Source: Dawidia cretensis (GTDB lineage Bacteria; Bacteroidota; Bacteroidia; Cytophagales; Cyclobacteriaceae). Taken from it: a stretch of DNA of 64,000 bases. Made by a program: the position numbers and the translations under genes. Shown here piece after piece: positions 54,517-63,289 of this stretch (positions within the stretch are counted from its first letter, which is position 1; each line of letters opens with the position of its first letter). The DNA lies in contig NZ_JAHESE010000024.1 in NCBI RefSeq assembly GCF_018598175.1, positions 52,805 through 116,804 on the forward strand, in the 5' to 3' direction. The notes under the pieces were generated by a model. That model was not told where the DNA came from. It searched no databases and saw only the letters and a program-made list of their open reading frames with translations.

Positions 54517-55266
54517 TCAGAAACCAAACTTGAGGCCCTGTTTCAGGGCCTTTTCATATTTCCTTCTGTCAAATCGGTATAGGTACGGCGCTTTGTGGGC
54601 GCCGCCTGTTTTTCGTTCGTTCAGACGTTCCAGGATCCCAAACGCCAGCATCTTTTTCTGAAAATTCCGGCGGTCCAGCGACATGTCCAGGATCGTTTCA
54701 TACAACCGCTGCAGCTCCGGCATGGTAAACCGCGCCGGCAACAGGTTCAGGCCGACCGGGTAGTCGTTCAGGCGCATGCGCAGTGTCTCCAACGCCTTTT
54801 CCAAAATGACGTTGTGATCGTAAATGAGGTCCGGCACGGCATGGATGTCGCACCAATGGCACTCATCCGTCAGGAGATCGGGCTGGGGTGTGACCTGCGA
54901 AAACTCCACCAGGGCGTAGTAGCCCACAGAAATAAAGCGGTCGTGCATCCAGCTGTCGGGTGGCATGGACCGGGGCCATAAAAACTGCTCTTTATGGCGC
55001 TCGCGCGCGGGATCGCCAAAGGTGTGAAACTGCTGAAGGTAAATGTCTTGCAGGCCGGTGCGTTCCCGCAGGATGCGGGCGGCGGCCGTGTCGAGCGAGT
55101 CTTCCTTGCGTACAAAGCCGCCCGGCAGGCACCATTGGCCGTTTTCCTTCCATTTTAACAGCAATACTTTCAGCTGCTCGTCATGAAAACCCATGATGAC
55201 GCAGTCAATCGAGAGATGCCGCAAATACACCTCGTGCCCCTTTTCCACGAACTCGTTCAGCTCCAT
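54517..55266 (-). CDS. Nudix-winged-helix transcriptional regulator (NrtR/AraR-like)
   Basis: A 249-residue protein: Nudix fold (about residues 15-150) then a winged helix (about 165-245, YDRRNFQKKMLAFGILERL in part). The Nudix box keeps GGFVRKEDS but the catalytic REUxEE core reads RILRERTGL, so two of three metal-binding glutamates are lost and hydrolysis is unlikely. In Bacteroidota such proteins regulate sugar genes, for example AraR (family knowledge). It is divergent from the GH3 operon and two palindromes lie between, so it probably controls that operon and itself (inference). Confidence 0.88.
   Translation of the reverse strand: MELNEFVEKGHEVYLRHLSIDCVIMGFHDEQLKVLLLKWKENGQWCLPGGFVRKEDSLDTAAARILRERTGLQDIYLQQFHTFGDPARERHKEQFLWPRSMPPDSWMHDRFISVGYYALVEFSQVTPQPDLLTDECHWCDIHAVPDLIYDHNVILEKALETLRMRLNDYPVGLNLLPARFTMPELQRLYETILDMSLDRRNFQKKMLAFGILERLNERKTGGAHKAPYLYRFDRRKYEKALKQGLKFGF
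54533..54554 (+). terminator. Terminator of the 109-residue gene, inside the Nudix gene
   Basis: AGGCCCTG and CAGGGCCT (54533-54540, 54544-54551) with a TTT loop and a TTTT tail. It lies within the last codons of the convergent regulator gene. Confidence 0.65.
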
Positions 55267-55277
55267 GCTGCTAAAAT

Positions 55278-55297
55278 AAATACTCCAATGTGTATTT
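55278..55297. promoter_or_regulatory. Palindrome next to the Nudix regulator start
   Basis: AAATAC (55278-55283), 8-nt spacer, GTATTT (55292-55297), 12 bp upstream of the regulator ATG. Candidate site for autoregulation. Confidence 0.35.
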
Positions 55298-55322
55298 CAT
55301 ACGCAACGAAGAAATAGGTATC

Positions 55323-55343
55323 ATTGTGTTACTGCGACACAAT
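55323..55343. promoter_or_regulatory. Palindrome before the GH3 gene, candidate operator
   Basis: ATTGTGT (55323-55329), 7-nt spacer, ACACAAT (55337-55343). It lies 10 bp before the GH3 start and overlaps a weak -7 box TATCATTG (55319-55326), a position where a bound repressor would block transcription. Confidence 0.45.
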
Positions 55344-55352
55344 AACCCAATC

Positions 55353-57251
55353 ATGACACGTACCCACGCTCTACTGCTTTTGTGCGTCCTGCCGCCATTG
55401 TTGCTGGCAGGTGCTTCCGCCTGGCGGACCCTACCCGATCGGCCGCCGTACCGCGACCTCAATAAGAACGGCAAAATGGATGTCTATGAAGATGCTTCCC
55501 AGCCTGTGGAGAAACGCGTAGACGATCTGCTGCGCCAGATGACGCTGGAAGAAAAAGCGGGACTGCTCTTTATCAACGGCGCCCGCATCAACGACGACGG
55601 CTCGCTCGACGACCGCCCCGGCAAAGGGCCTTTTGCCTTCGCACCACAAGCGGCCAGGCTGATTCTCGAACAACGCATGAATCACATCAATGTCTGGGCC
55701 GTGCCGGGCAAACGGGCGCTGGCGACGTGGTCTAACAATATTCAAAAGCTCGCCGAAGAAAAGACGCGGCTGGGCATTCCGGTCACGGTGGCATCTGATC
55801 CCCGCAACGCCTTTAGCGAAGCGCTGTTCGCCGTCGCGGCCAATGACTTTTCGCAGTGGCCGGAGCAGCTTGGCTTTGCTGCCATCGGCGACGAAGCCCT
55901 CATGCGGCAACACGGCGACATCGCCCGGCAGGAGTATCTGGCCGTCGGCATTCGCGAAGCGTTACACCCCATGGCCGATCTCGCCACCGAGCCGCGCTGG
56001 CCGCGGGTCAGCGGTACGTTCGGTGAAGATGCGCAGCTGTCGTCGCGTATGGTGAAAGCCTATATCCTCGGCTTTCAAGGCGCCACACTGGGTCCGGAGG
56101 GTGTTGCCTGTATGACCAAACACTTTACCGGGGGCGGTCCGCAGAAAGAGGGGTTGGACCCGCACTTTGAATTTCAGAAAGGACAGGTATATCCCGGCAA
56201 CAACTTTCAGTATCACATCATTCCCTTTGAAGGCGCGTTCGCCGCACACACGGCCGCCATTATGCCGTATTACGGCGTGCCGAAAGGTCAGACAAAAGAA
56301 GATGTAGCCTTTGCTTATAACAAAGAGATCATCACCGGACTACTCCGCGAAAAGTATCACTATGACGGCGTGGTTTGTACCGACTGGGGGCTTGTGACCG
56401 ATGCCCATATGGGTCCGGTGGTATGGCCCGCCCGCGCCTGGGGGGCAGAACACCTGAGTGAAGAGGAGCGTGTACTGAAAATTATCGAAGCCGGCGTAGA
56501 CCAGTTTGGCGGCGAGCAATGCACACACCACGTGGTAAACCTGGTGATGCGCGGCAAGCTGCCGATGGCGCGCGTGGATGTTTCGGCACGACGCCTGCTG
56601 CGCCAGAAGTTTGTACTGGGATTATTCGACAATCCCTATGTCGATGTTGAGAAGGCCGTGCAGACGGTGGGGAACGAAGCATTAAAACAGGCGGGCGAAG
56701 TGGCCCAGCGGCGATCCATCACACTGCTCAAGAACGATAAAATAAAAGGACGCAAAGTATTGCCATTAGCCACCGGCAAGCTGAAGCTGTATGTACGCAA
56801 CGTCAACCCCGAAACGGCTGCCCGCTATGGCACCGTGGTGAATCGTCCGGAAGAAGCAGATATCGCCATCGTTCGCCTGCGCACACCGTGGTATGCCGTG
56901 CAGACTGACAACCCGATGGCCAAACTCTTCCACCATGGCGACCTCGACTTTAAAGGTGCCGAAAAGGACAGCATCCTGGCCCTGCTCAAACAAGTGCCGA
57001 CCGTAGTCGACCTGTATATCGACCGGCCCGCTGTCATTCCCGAAATCAACGCTGCGGCCCGCGCCCTCGTGGCGAACTACGGCGCCAGCGACGCTGCCTT
57101 GTTGGATGTACTCTTTGGCAAGGCACGCCCGGAGGGGAAACTTCCCTTTGAGCTTCCGTCGTCCATGGAGGCTGTGCGCCAACAGAAAGAAGACCTTCCA
57201 CACGATTCGGCTAAGCCGCTTTATCCTTTTGGCTTCGGCCTCGCATATTAA
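55353..57251 (+). CDS. Glycoside hydrolase family 3 beta-glucosidase-like enzyme
   Basis: A 632-residue exported enzyme. A signal peptide (residues 1-20) is followed by the GH3 N-terminal lead (RDLNKNGKMDVYEDASQPVE, RVDDLLRQMTLEEKAG), a TIM barrel with the nucleophile D344 in CTDWGLVTDA, KHFTGGG, and the (alpha/beta)6 second domain with SITLLKND. It cleaves terminal beta-linked glucose or xylose from oligosaccharides. I start at the ATG after the palindrome; a longer frame runs through it. First of three exported proteins in one operon controlled by the divergent Nudix regulator (inference). Confidence 0.93.
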   Translation: MTRTHALLLLCVLPPLLLAGASAWRTLPDRPPYRDLNKNGKMDVYEDASQPVEKRVDDLLRQMTLEEKAGLLFINGARINDDGSLDDRPGKGPFAFAPQAARLILEQRMNHINVWAVPGKRALATWSNNIQKLAEEKTRLGIPVTVASDPRNAFSEALFAVAANDFSQWPEQLGFAAIGDEALMRQHGDIARQEYLAVGIREALHPMADLATEPRWPRVSGTFGEDAQLSSRMVKAYILGFQGATLGPEGVACMTKHFTGGGPQKEGLDPHFEFQKGQVYPGNNFQYHIIPFEGAFAAHTAAIMPYYGVPKGQTKEDVAFAYNKEIITGLLREKYHYDGVVCTDWGLVTDAHMGPVVWPARAWGAEHLSEEERVLKIIEAGVDQFGGEQCTHHVVNLVMRGKLPMARVDVSARRLLRQKFVLGLFDNPYVDVEKAVQTVGNEALKQAGEVAQRRSITLLKNDKIKGRKVLPLATGKLKLYVRNVNPETAARYGTVVNRPEEADIAIVRLRTPWYAVQTDNPMAKLFHHGDLDFKGAEKDSILALLKQVPTVVDLYIDRPAVIPEINAAARALVANYGASDAALLDVLFGKARPEGKLPFELPSSMEAVRQQKEDLPHDSAKPLYPFGFGLAY

Positions 57252-57275
57252 TCCAAGTTAACCAGTCATGTACCC

Positions 57276-60200
57276 ATGAGAAATCTCTTTGCGTCTTCGC
57301 GGAAACTATTTTCCGCCCTCCTTACTTTTATCTGCCTCGTGGCGGTAACCGGCGCCTGCAAACGGCAGCCGGACGAGCCCACGCGTGTACTCGTATTTTC
57401 CAAGACCACGGTCTTCCGGCACGAGTCGATCGGCGCCGGCATCGAAGCGATTCGGAAGCTCGGACAGCGGCATAACTTTGTTGTCGATACCACCGAGAAC
57501 GGCGCGGCTTTTCACGAAGAAAACCTGAAGCGTTACAAGGCCGTCATTTTCCTCAGCACCACGGGCGACGTGCTCAATGCCGAGCAGCAAAACAACTTCG
57601 AGCGTTACATCCAGGCCGGCGGTGGTTACCTGGGCATCCATGCGGCCTCCGATACCGAATACGACTGGCCCTGGTACGGTAAGCTGGTGGGCGCATATTT
57701 CACCAGTCACCCCAACGCACCGAACGTACGCAACGCCATCTTTCATGTAGCCGATAAAAATAATCCCGCTACCGATTCCCTGCCCGACCCGTGGAAACGC
57801 GATGACGAGTTTTATAACTTCAAAGACATCAACCCCGATGTAAAGGTGCTGTTGACGATCGACGAGAAGTCGTACGAAGGCGGCACCAACGGCGACTACC
57901 ATCCCATGGCCTGGTATCATCATTACGACGGAGGTCGCGCGTTTTATACCGCCCTCGGCCACACCGACGAATCGTTTTCCGATCCTTTGTTCCTGCACCA
58001 CTTATGGGGTGGCTTGCAGTTTGTGCTCGGCGGCGACGAGCCGCTGAACTACAAGACTGCACACACGCTGCGCATGCCCGAGGAAAACCGCTTTACCAAA
58101 GTGGTATTGGATGAGAAGCTCAACGAGCCTGTGGAGCTTGCCATCCTGCCCGGCGACGACATCCTGTTTGTCGAGCGTCATGGTGCTGTAAAGCTTTACA
58201 GCCAAAAAGAAAAGAAGACCAAGGTCATTGCCACTATTGCCGTCAGTACCAAGTATAAAGACAAAGAAGGCAAGGAGAGCGAAGCGGAAGACGGCTTGCT
58301 GGGCGTGGTGCTCGATCCGGCCTTTGCTACCAATCATTGGGTATATCTTTATTATTCCGATCCCGGAAACGAGCCCAAGAACGTGCTGGTGCGCTATGAG
58401 CTGCGCGGCGAGAAACTGATCGAGGAATCGAAAAAAGTTCTCCTGGAAGTGGCTGTGCAACGCGAGCAGTGCTGCCATACCGGCGGCTCCATGGCCTTTG
58501 ATGCGAAGGGAAATCTATACCTCTCTACGGGCGACAACACCAGTCCCCGTGCCACGGCTTATGCGCCGATAGACGAGCGACCTGATCGCAGTCCGTGGGA
58601 TGCACAGAAGTCGTCGGCCAATACCAACGACTTGCGCGGTAAGATCCTGCGCATTCACCCGGAAGCCGACGGCACCTATACTGTGCCCGACGGCAACCTG
58701 TTTCCGAAAGGCACCGCGCAGACGCGCCCGGAGATTTACGTCATGGGCAACCGGAATCCGTACCGCATAGACTTCGACAAAAAGACCGGTTATCTCTACT
58801 GGGGTGATGTGGGTCCGGATGCCGGCAAGGACTCTACCACGCTCGGGCCACGCGCATATGATGAGATCGGCCAGGCCCGCGGTCCGGGTTTCTATGGCTG
58901 GCCCTATTTTGTCGGCGACAACAAAGCCTACTTCGACTACGACTTTGCCGCCAACAAAACCGGCGCGAAGTTCGATCCGGCCAGGCCACGCAACGAATCG
59001 CCCAACAATACCGGTCTGAAAGACCTGCCTGCCGCGCAGAAGGCATTCATCTGGTATCCTTACGATGCCTCGCCCGAATTCCCGCTGCTCGGCACCGGCG
59101 GACGTACGGCCATGGCCGGTCCGGTATATTATACCGAAGACTTTACCCATGCACCGCGCGCTTTTCCAGAATACTACAACGGCAAGCTGTTCATTTACGA
59201 GTGGATGCGCGGTTGGATTATGGCTGTTACCATGGACAAAGAAGGCAACTATGTTTCGATGGAACGTTTTATGCCGAGTCACCGCTTCAGCAATCCCATG
59301 GACATGGCCTTTAGTCCCAGTGGCGATCTCTATATACTCGAGTACGGCACGGCCTGGTTCCAGGGCAACGATGACGCACGCCTCGTGCGCATTGAATATA
59401 ACGGAGGAAACCGCAAGCCGCATATCCGCATGGCGGCAGACCATACACGCGGCGCCGTACCCTTCACCGTCAATCTCACGTCGGAAGGCACAAAGGACTA
59501 CGACCACGACGACCTGACCTACGCCTGGAAGATTACCGCGGCCAATGGCCAGGAGGTAGCGACGCAGAAAGGCGCGACTTCGTCTGTGACGCTGGACAAA
59601 GCGGGCGTTTATAAAGCCGCGCTGACTGTCACCGATGCGAAGGGTGATACGGCTGCTGCCACGATAACGCTGGAGGCCGGAAACGATCCGCCGCAGTTAT
59701 CATTCAACATCACAAAAGGCAACACTAGCTTCTTCTTCCCGGGCAAGCCGTTTGATTACGAAGTAAAAGTAACGGACAAGGAAGACGGCAGCACCGAGGC
59801 GGGCAGCATCACGGCTGACAATGTTTCCCTGTCGATAGACTACCTCGAAGGGTTTGACAAGATCGCGGTGGCGCAGGGTCATCAGGCGGCGGATCAGGCG
59901 GCCGCCGTTGCCGTTGGCAAGCAGCTCATGGACAACAGCGATTGTAAATCGTGTCACATCATCGACAAAAAATCCATTGGTCCGCGTTACCTGGATGTAG
60001 CGGCCAAGTATAAAAACGATCCGAAAGCGCTCGACTACCTCACGGACAAGATCATCGCCGGGGGTGGCGGTGTGTGGGGCGAGACGGCCATGGCGGCGCA
60101 CCCCCAGTTGAAAAAGCCAGACGTACAAGAGATCGTGAAGTACATCCTCAGTTTGGGTAACGCCCCCGGTCCGGTATTGCCGATCCAGGGCACGTATACA

Positions 60201-60743
60201 CCTACCTTGCCGAAGGGCGCGCCCGGTCAGGGTGCGGTCATCCTGCGTGCCGCGTATACCGACCACGGCGCGAACGGTATTGCCCCGATCACGTCCGAGA
60301 AGACGATGACCCTGCGCAGCGCCACGGTCATGGCCGGCGACGCCGACCAGTGGGACAAAGTACAGAAATATAAAATGCCCGACCCGCCCATCGAGCTGAT
60401 GATCGGCTCGTCCAAAGGCGCCCACCTTATCTTCAAACAAGTAGACCTGACCGACATCAGCGCCATTACCTTTGTGGCCATGGCGCCGGAAAATATGCTG
60501 GGTGCTGCCGGTGGCACCGTAGAGGTGCGCCTGGATTACCCGGGGGGTGAAGTCGTGGGCGAATCGCCGATGATCAAGCCGGTGGTCATGGACCTTATGG
60601 GCAAAACACCGCCTAAACCGACCATCGTTACCGCGCCGCTGAAACCCACGAAGGGCAAACACGATCTGTATTTTATGTATAAGAATGAAAAAGCCGATGC
60701 GACGCAGGCAAGATTCATTCTGATAAACATAATTTACCATTAA
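57276..60743 (+). CDS. ThuA / sugar dehydrogenase / PKD / cytochrome c fusion lipoprotein
   Basis: An 1155-residue lipoprotein (lipobox VTGAC). Domains in order: ThuA-like glutamine-amidotransferase fold (about 36-260, LVFSKTTVFRHESIGAG), a six-blade PQQ-type soluble glucose dehydrogenase propeller (about 275-700), a PKD domain (about 705-790), one cytochrome c with C890, C893, H894 (CKSCH) and M near PHPQLKKPDVQE, and a C-terminal CBM6-like beta sandwich (about 980-1155). It likely oxidises sugars at the envelope and passes electrons to its own haem. The fusion is seen in other Bacteroidota. Confidence 0.92.
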   Translation: MRNLFASSRKLFSALLTFICLVAVTGACKRQPDEPTRVLVFSKTTVFRHESIGAGIEAIRKLGQRHNFVVDTTENGAAFHEENLKRYKAVIFLSTTGDVLNAEQQNNFERYIQAGGGYLGIHAASDTEYDWPWYGKLVGAYFTSHPNAPNVRNAIFHVADKNNPATDSLPDPWKRDDEFYNFKDINPDVKVLLTIDEKSYEGGTNGDYHPMAWYHHYDGGRAFYTALGHTDESFSDPLFLHHLWGGLQFVLGGDEPLNYKTAHTLRMPEENRFTKVVLDEKLNEPVELAILPGDDILFVERHGAVKLYSQKEKKTKVIATIAVSTKYKDKEGKESEAEDGLLGVVLDPAFATNHWVYLYYSDPGNEPKNVLVRYELRGEKLIEESKKVLLEVAVQREQCCHTGGSMAFDAKGNLYLSTGDNTSPRATAYAPIDERPDRSPWDAQKSSANTNDLRGKILRIHPEADGTYTVPDGNLFPKGTAQTRPEIYVMGNRNPYRIDFDKKTGYLYWGDVGPDAGKDSTTLGPRAYDEIGQARGPGFYGWPYFVGDNKAYFDYDFAANKTGAKFDPARPRNESPNNTGLKDLPAAQKAFIWYPYDASPEFPLLGTGGRTAMAGPVYYTEDFTHAPRAFPEYYNGKLFIYEWMRGWIMAVTMDKEGNYVSMERFMPSHRFSNPMDMAFSPSGDLYILEYGTAWFQGNDDARLVRIEYNGGNRKPHIRMAADHTRGAVPFTVNLTSEGTKDYDHDDLTYAWKITAANGQEVATQKGATSSVTLDKAGVYKAALTVTDAKGDTAAATITLEAGNDPPQLSFNITKGNTSFFFPGKPFDYEVKVTDKEDGSTEAGSITADNVSLSIDYLEGFDKIAVAQGHQAADQAAAVAVGKQLMDNSDCKSCHIIDKKSIGPRYLDVAAKYKNDPKALDYLTDKIIAGGGGVWGETAMAAHPQLKKPDVQEIVKYILSLGNAPGPVLPIQGTYTPTLPKGAPGQGAVILRAAYTDHGANGIAPITSEKTMTLRSATVMAGDADQWDKVQKYKMPDPPIELMIGSSKGAHLIFKQVDLTDISAITFVAMAPENMLGAAGGTVEVRLDYPGGEVVGESPMIKPVVMDLMGKTPPKPTIVTAPLKPTKGKHDLYFMYKNEKADATQARFILINIIYH

Positions 60744-60753
60744 CTTTAACTCC

Positions 60754-60778
60754 ACTCCCCCCGACAGGTGGGGGGGCG
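60754..60778 (+). other. GC-rich hairpin between operon genes
   Basis: CCCCCC (60757-60762) and GGGGGG (60771-60776) form a stem in the 54-bp spacer. No T-tract follows, so it is more likely an mRNA stability or attenuation element. Confidence 0.4.
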
Positions 60779-60797
60779 GATACTATAACTGATACGC

Positions 60798-62468
60798 ATG
60801 AACCTACGCACCATTCTCACAACCCTTACGCTAGCAGCGTTGCTGCTGCCGGCGGCCCGTGCCCAAAAGCTGGCGCCCGGTCCCCAGGTAATGACCTTCT
60901 TCTCATCCATCGATGACACCGAGCAGCCGTACGGCCTGTACCTGCCGCCGAACTACGACGAAACCAAAAAATACCCGCTGGTCATGATGTTGCACGGCGC
61001 CGGCTCGAACCATCGCCTGTCGCTGCGGCGCGTCTTTGGCAAGAGCAACGCCAACGGCGAGAACGACGTAGAGGCTACGCTCTATTTTCCGAAGTGGAAG
61101 GACGTCGACTACATTGTTGCCAGCCCTTATGCCCGCGGTACGATGGGCTACCAGGGCGTAGCCGAGCACGATGTTTACGACGTGCTGGCGGATGTAAAAA
61201 AACGCTTTAGCATCGACGAAGACCGCACCTACCTCACGGGCCTCTCCATGGGCGGCGGCGGCACCCTGTGGATCGGTCTGACACACCCCGACATCTGGGC
61301 GGCGATGTTCCCTGTCTGCCCTGCACCACCCCGAGGCACCGACGACCTCGCCGGCAATGCGCTGAATGTGCCGATGTTTTTTCACCACGGCGACCAGGAC
61401 AGTGCCGTACCGGTGGCGGTATCGCGCGAGTGGACCAAGAAGCTGAAGGAGCTTGGCGTCAACGTGGAGTATACCGAATACCCCGGCGTGAACCACAACA
61501 GCTGGGAGAATGCCTATAAAGACGAAGCCGCCTTCGATTGGTTCAAGAAATATACCCGTCAGAAATTCCCGGACCGCGTGCTATACAATTCACGCAACTA
61601 CAAGTATAACCACGCTTATTGGGTAACGCTCGATCAACTTACGCCCGGCACATTGGCGACAATCGACGCTGCGTTTACAGCGCCCAACCAGCTTACTATC
61701 AAGACCACGGCGCTTGGTGCTTTCACGCTACAACTGACTGGCCACCCGAAGTTCGATGCCGCGAAGCCTTTACAGGTGACGCTCGATGGGAAGAAGGTTA
61801 AAGTAACCACGGCTCCTACCCTCTCGTTTCAGCTGCAAGCGGGCAAGTGGGTCGCTACAAAATACGAAGCACCGGCCGCTGCGAAGAAGCCGGGCGCCGA
61901 GGGTCCCATCAGCGCTGCCTTTGGCGAACGTCATGTATATGTGTATGGCACTGCGGGCAACCCATCGGAAGCCGAGCTGAAAGCGCGCATGGACATTGCG
62001 ACGCAGGCTGCCAACTGGTCGGTATATCGCAATGCATTCCTGGGGCGAATCATGGTGTTCCCTCGTGTCGTGTCCGACAAGGAGGTACGCCCCAGTGATT
62101 TTCAAAGCAGTAATCTCATACTCTTCGGTACGCGGGAAACCAATACATTGGTAGAGAAGTATAGCGACCGGTTGCCGGTGGAGCTGAAAGCCGGCACTAC
62201 CGACTATGGATTGTTCTACGTGTTGCCGATCGACGGCCGCTATGTAGTCATCAACTCCGGATTGCCCTGGTGGGCTATGAACAAACAAACGCAGTTTGCT
62301 TTCGCACCTGTGGCTGTCGCTACGCTTGGTGAGTTTAAGGACTTTGCGTTGTTCAAAGGTAGCCCGGGCACTATCGTTTCCGACGGATACTTTGATAATA
62401 ACTGGAAACTAGCGGACGCTGAACGCGCGAAGCTTGAAGCGAGCGGGGTGGTGACGTTGAAGAAGTAA
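60798..62468 (+). CDS. Exported esterase of the prolyl-oligopeptidase/PHB-depolymerase type
   Basis: A 556-residue protein with signal peptide (ending ARAQ). The alpha/beta hydrolase domain (about 30-265) has MLHGAGSNH (oxyanion hole), the nucleophile GLSMGGGG, a FFHHGDQDSAVPV aspartate segment and the YPGVNHNSWEN histidine. The second half is a carbohydrate-active-enzyme-type beta domain of unknown role. It may remove acyl or feruloyl groups from plant polysaccharides (inference from its GH3 and sugar-dehydrogenase neighbours). Last gene of the operon, with a strong terminator behind it. Confidence 0.88.
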   Translation: MNLRTILTTLTLAALLLPAARAQKLAPGPQVMTFFSSIDDTEQPYGLYLPPNYDETKKYPLVMMLHGAGSNHRLSLRRVFGKSNANGENDVEATLYFPKWKDVDYIVASPYARGTMGYQGVAEHDVYDVLADVKKRFSIDEDRTYLTGLSMGGGGTLWIGLTHPDIWAAMFPVCPAPPRGTDDLAGNALNVPMFFHHGDQDSAVPVAVSREWTKKLKELGVNVEYTEYPGVNHNSWENAYKDEAAFDWFKKYTRQKFPDRVLYNSRNYKYNHAYWVTLDQLTPGTLATIDAAFTAPNQLTIKTTALGAFTLQLTGHPKFDAAKPLQVTLDGKKVKVTTAPTLSFQLQAGKWVATKYEAPAAAKKPGAEGPISAAFGERHVYVYGTAGNPSEAELKARMDIATQAANWSVYRNAFLGRIMVFPRVVSDKEVRPSDFQSSNLILFGTRETNTLVEKYSDRLPVELKAGTTDYGLFYVLPIDGRYVVINSGLPWWAMNKQTQFAFAPVAVATLGEFKDFALFKGSPGTIVSDGYFDNNWKLADAERAKLEASGVVTLKK

Positions 62469-62492
62469 GATCAAATACATACAATAATCATG

Positions 62493-62520
62493 CGGGGAGC
62501 TTTTAATGGCTCCCCGTTTT
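62493..62520 (+). terminator. Terminator of the carbohydrate operon
   Basis: CGGGGAGC (62493-62500) and GCTCCCCG (62509-62516) with an 8-nt loop, followed by TTTT. Confidence 0.88.
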
Positions 62521-62541
62521 ATTTATAGCTATCGCCGGTGA

Positions 62542-62626
62542 CGCACCTCCGCTTCGGAAGTCTGAAGACTTCCATCGGTGTAGGCACAAGTCTCCGCCCC
62601 GCGGCGGGGCTAAGACTTGCGCCAGC
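62542..62626 (+). repeat. Intergenic hairpin repeat, copy 3
   Basis: Third copy, with a shorter upstream part (CACCTCCGCTTC). Hairpin A is GGAAGTCT/AGACTTCC (62556-62573), with the third pair changed from C-G to A-T on both sides. The spacer ATCGGTGTA and hairpin B ends GGCACAAG and CTTGCGCC are kept, but the inner stem of B is a different GCCCCGC/GCGGGGC pair. Confidence 0.78.
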
Positions 62627-62642
62627 GTTTAGAGCTCCGTTT

Positions 62643-63197
62643 TTACACTTCCCTCCGTCTATAATGTTGTGCTGTAATGCCGCAGGGGAAGGGTGACGAT
62701 TTTATGAGCTTAAAATTCTGTGTTGTTGTCAGATTATGAAAGATCGGCAGTCCTTTGCCGATGGCCACGGAATCCACCAGGAGGTGATAATCGTCAATCA
62801 GGTCATACCGGATCAGGGCGGATACAAAATTTGCACCGCCGTATACCAGCATGTCTTTGCCTGGTTGTTTTTTTAGCTTCGTGATTTCTTCTACCAACTC
62901 ACCTTTTGCCAGCGTGGTATTTTCCCAGGGCGATGTTGAGAGTGTTTTGGTGAAGACTATTTTCGACGTTGTATTGATTTTTTCGGCACCCTCCTCCTGT
63001 GGGTGCGATGCCCAGTACGGTATTAGTCCTTCCGCGAGCTTGCGGCCCAGCAGGATGCAGTCGACCGGGTCGGTGATGTCGCGCACGTGTTGCTTTAACC
63101 CTTCGTCCCAATCGGACGTCATCCAATCCATCTCACCCGCCGGGCCGGCGATGAAGCCATCGATTGTGATCTGCATTTGTAGTTTAAGCTTTCGCAT
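62643..63197 (-). CDS. Dihydrofolate reductase-like (RibD C-terminal) family protein
   Basis: A 184-residue Rossmann-type reductase-fold protein: LKLQMQITIDGFIAGPAGEM near the N-terminus, CILLGRKLAEG, an IVFTKTL strand, and the NADPH-binding MLVYGGANFVSALI helix-loop. The family (YwjB/YyaP-like) is related to bacterial DHFR and the RibD reductase, but its substrate is unknown. Monocistronic; its 3' end lies 16 bp from repeat copy 3. Confidence 0.88.
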   Translation of the reverse strand: MRKLKLQMQITIDGFIAGPAGEMDWMTSDWDEGLKQHVRDITDPVDCILLGRKLAEGLIPYWASHPQEEGAEKINTTSKIVFTKTLSTSPWENTTLAKGELVEEITKLKKQPGKDMLVYGGANFVSALIRYDLIDDYHLLVDSVAIGKGLPIFHNLTTTQNFKLIKSSPFPCGITAQHYRRREV

Positions 63198-63289
63198 CGT
63201 GTAGTGTTTTCCTGAAACCTAATTAATCATGCCCGTTGAATCAGTGTGAGAGCGAGAGCGAAGAAAACGGCGTATTCGTAACCACGCAC

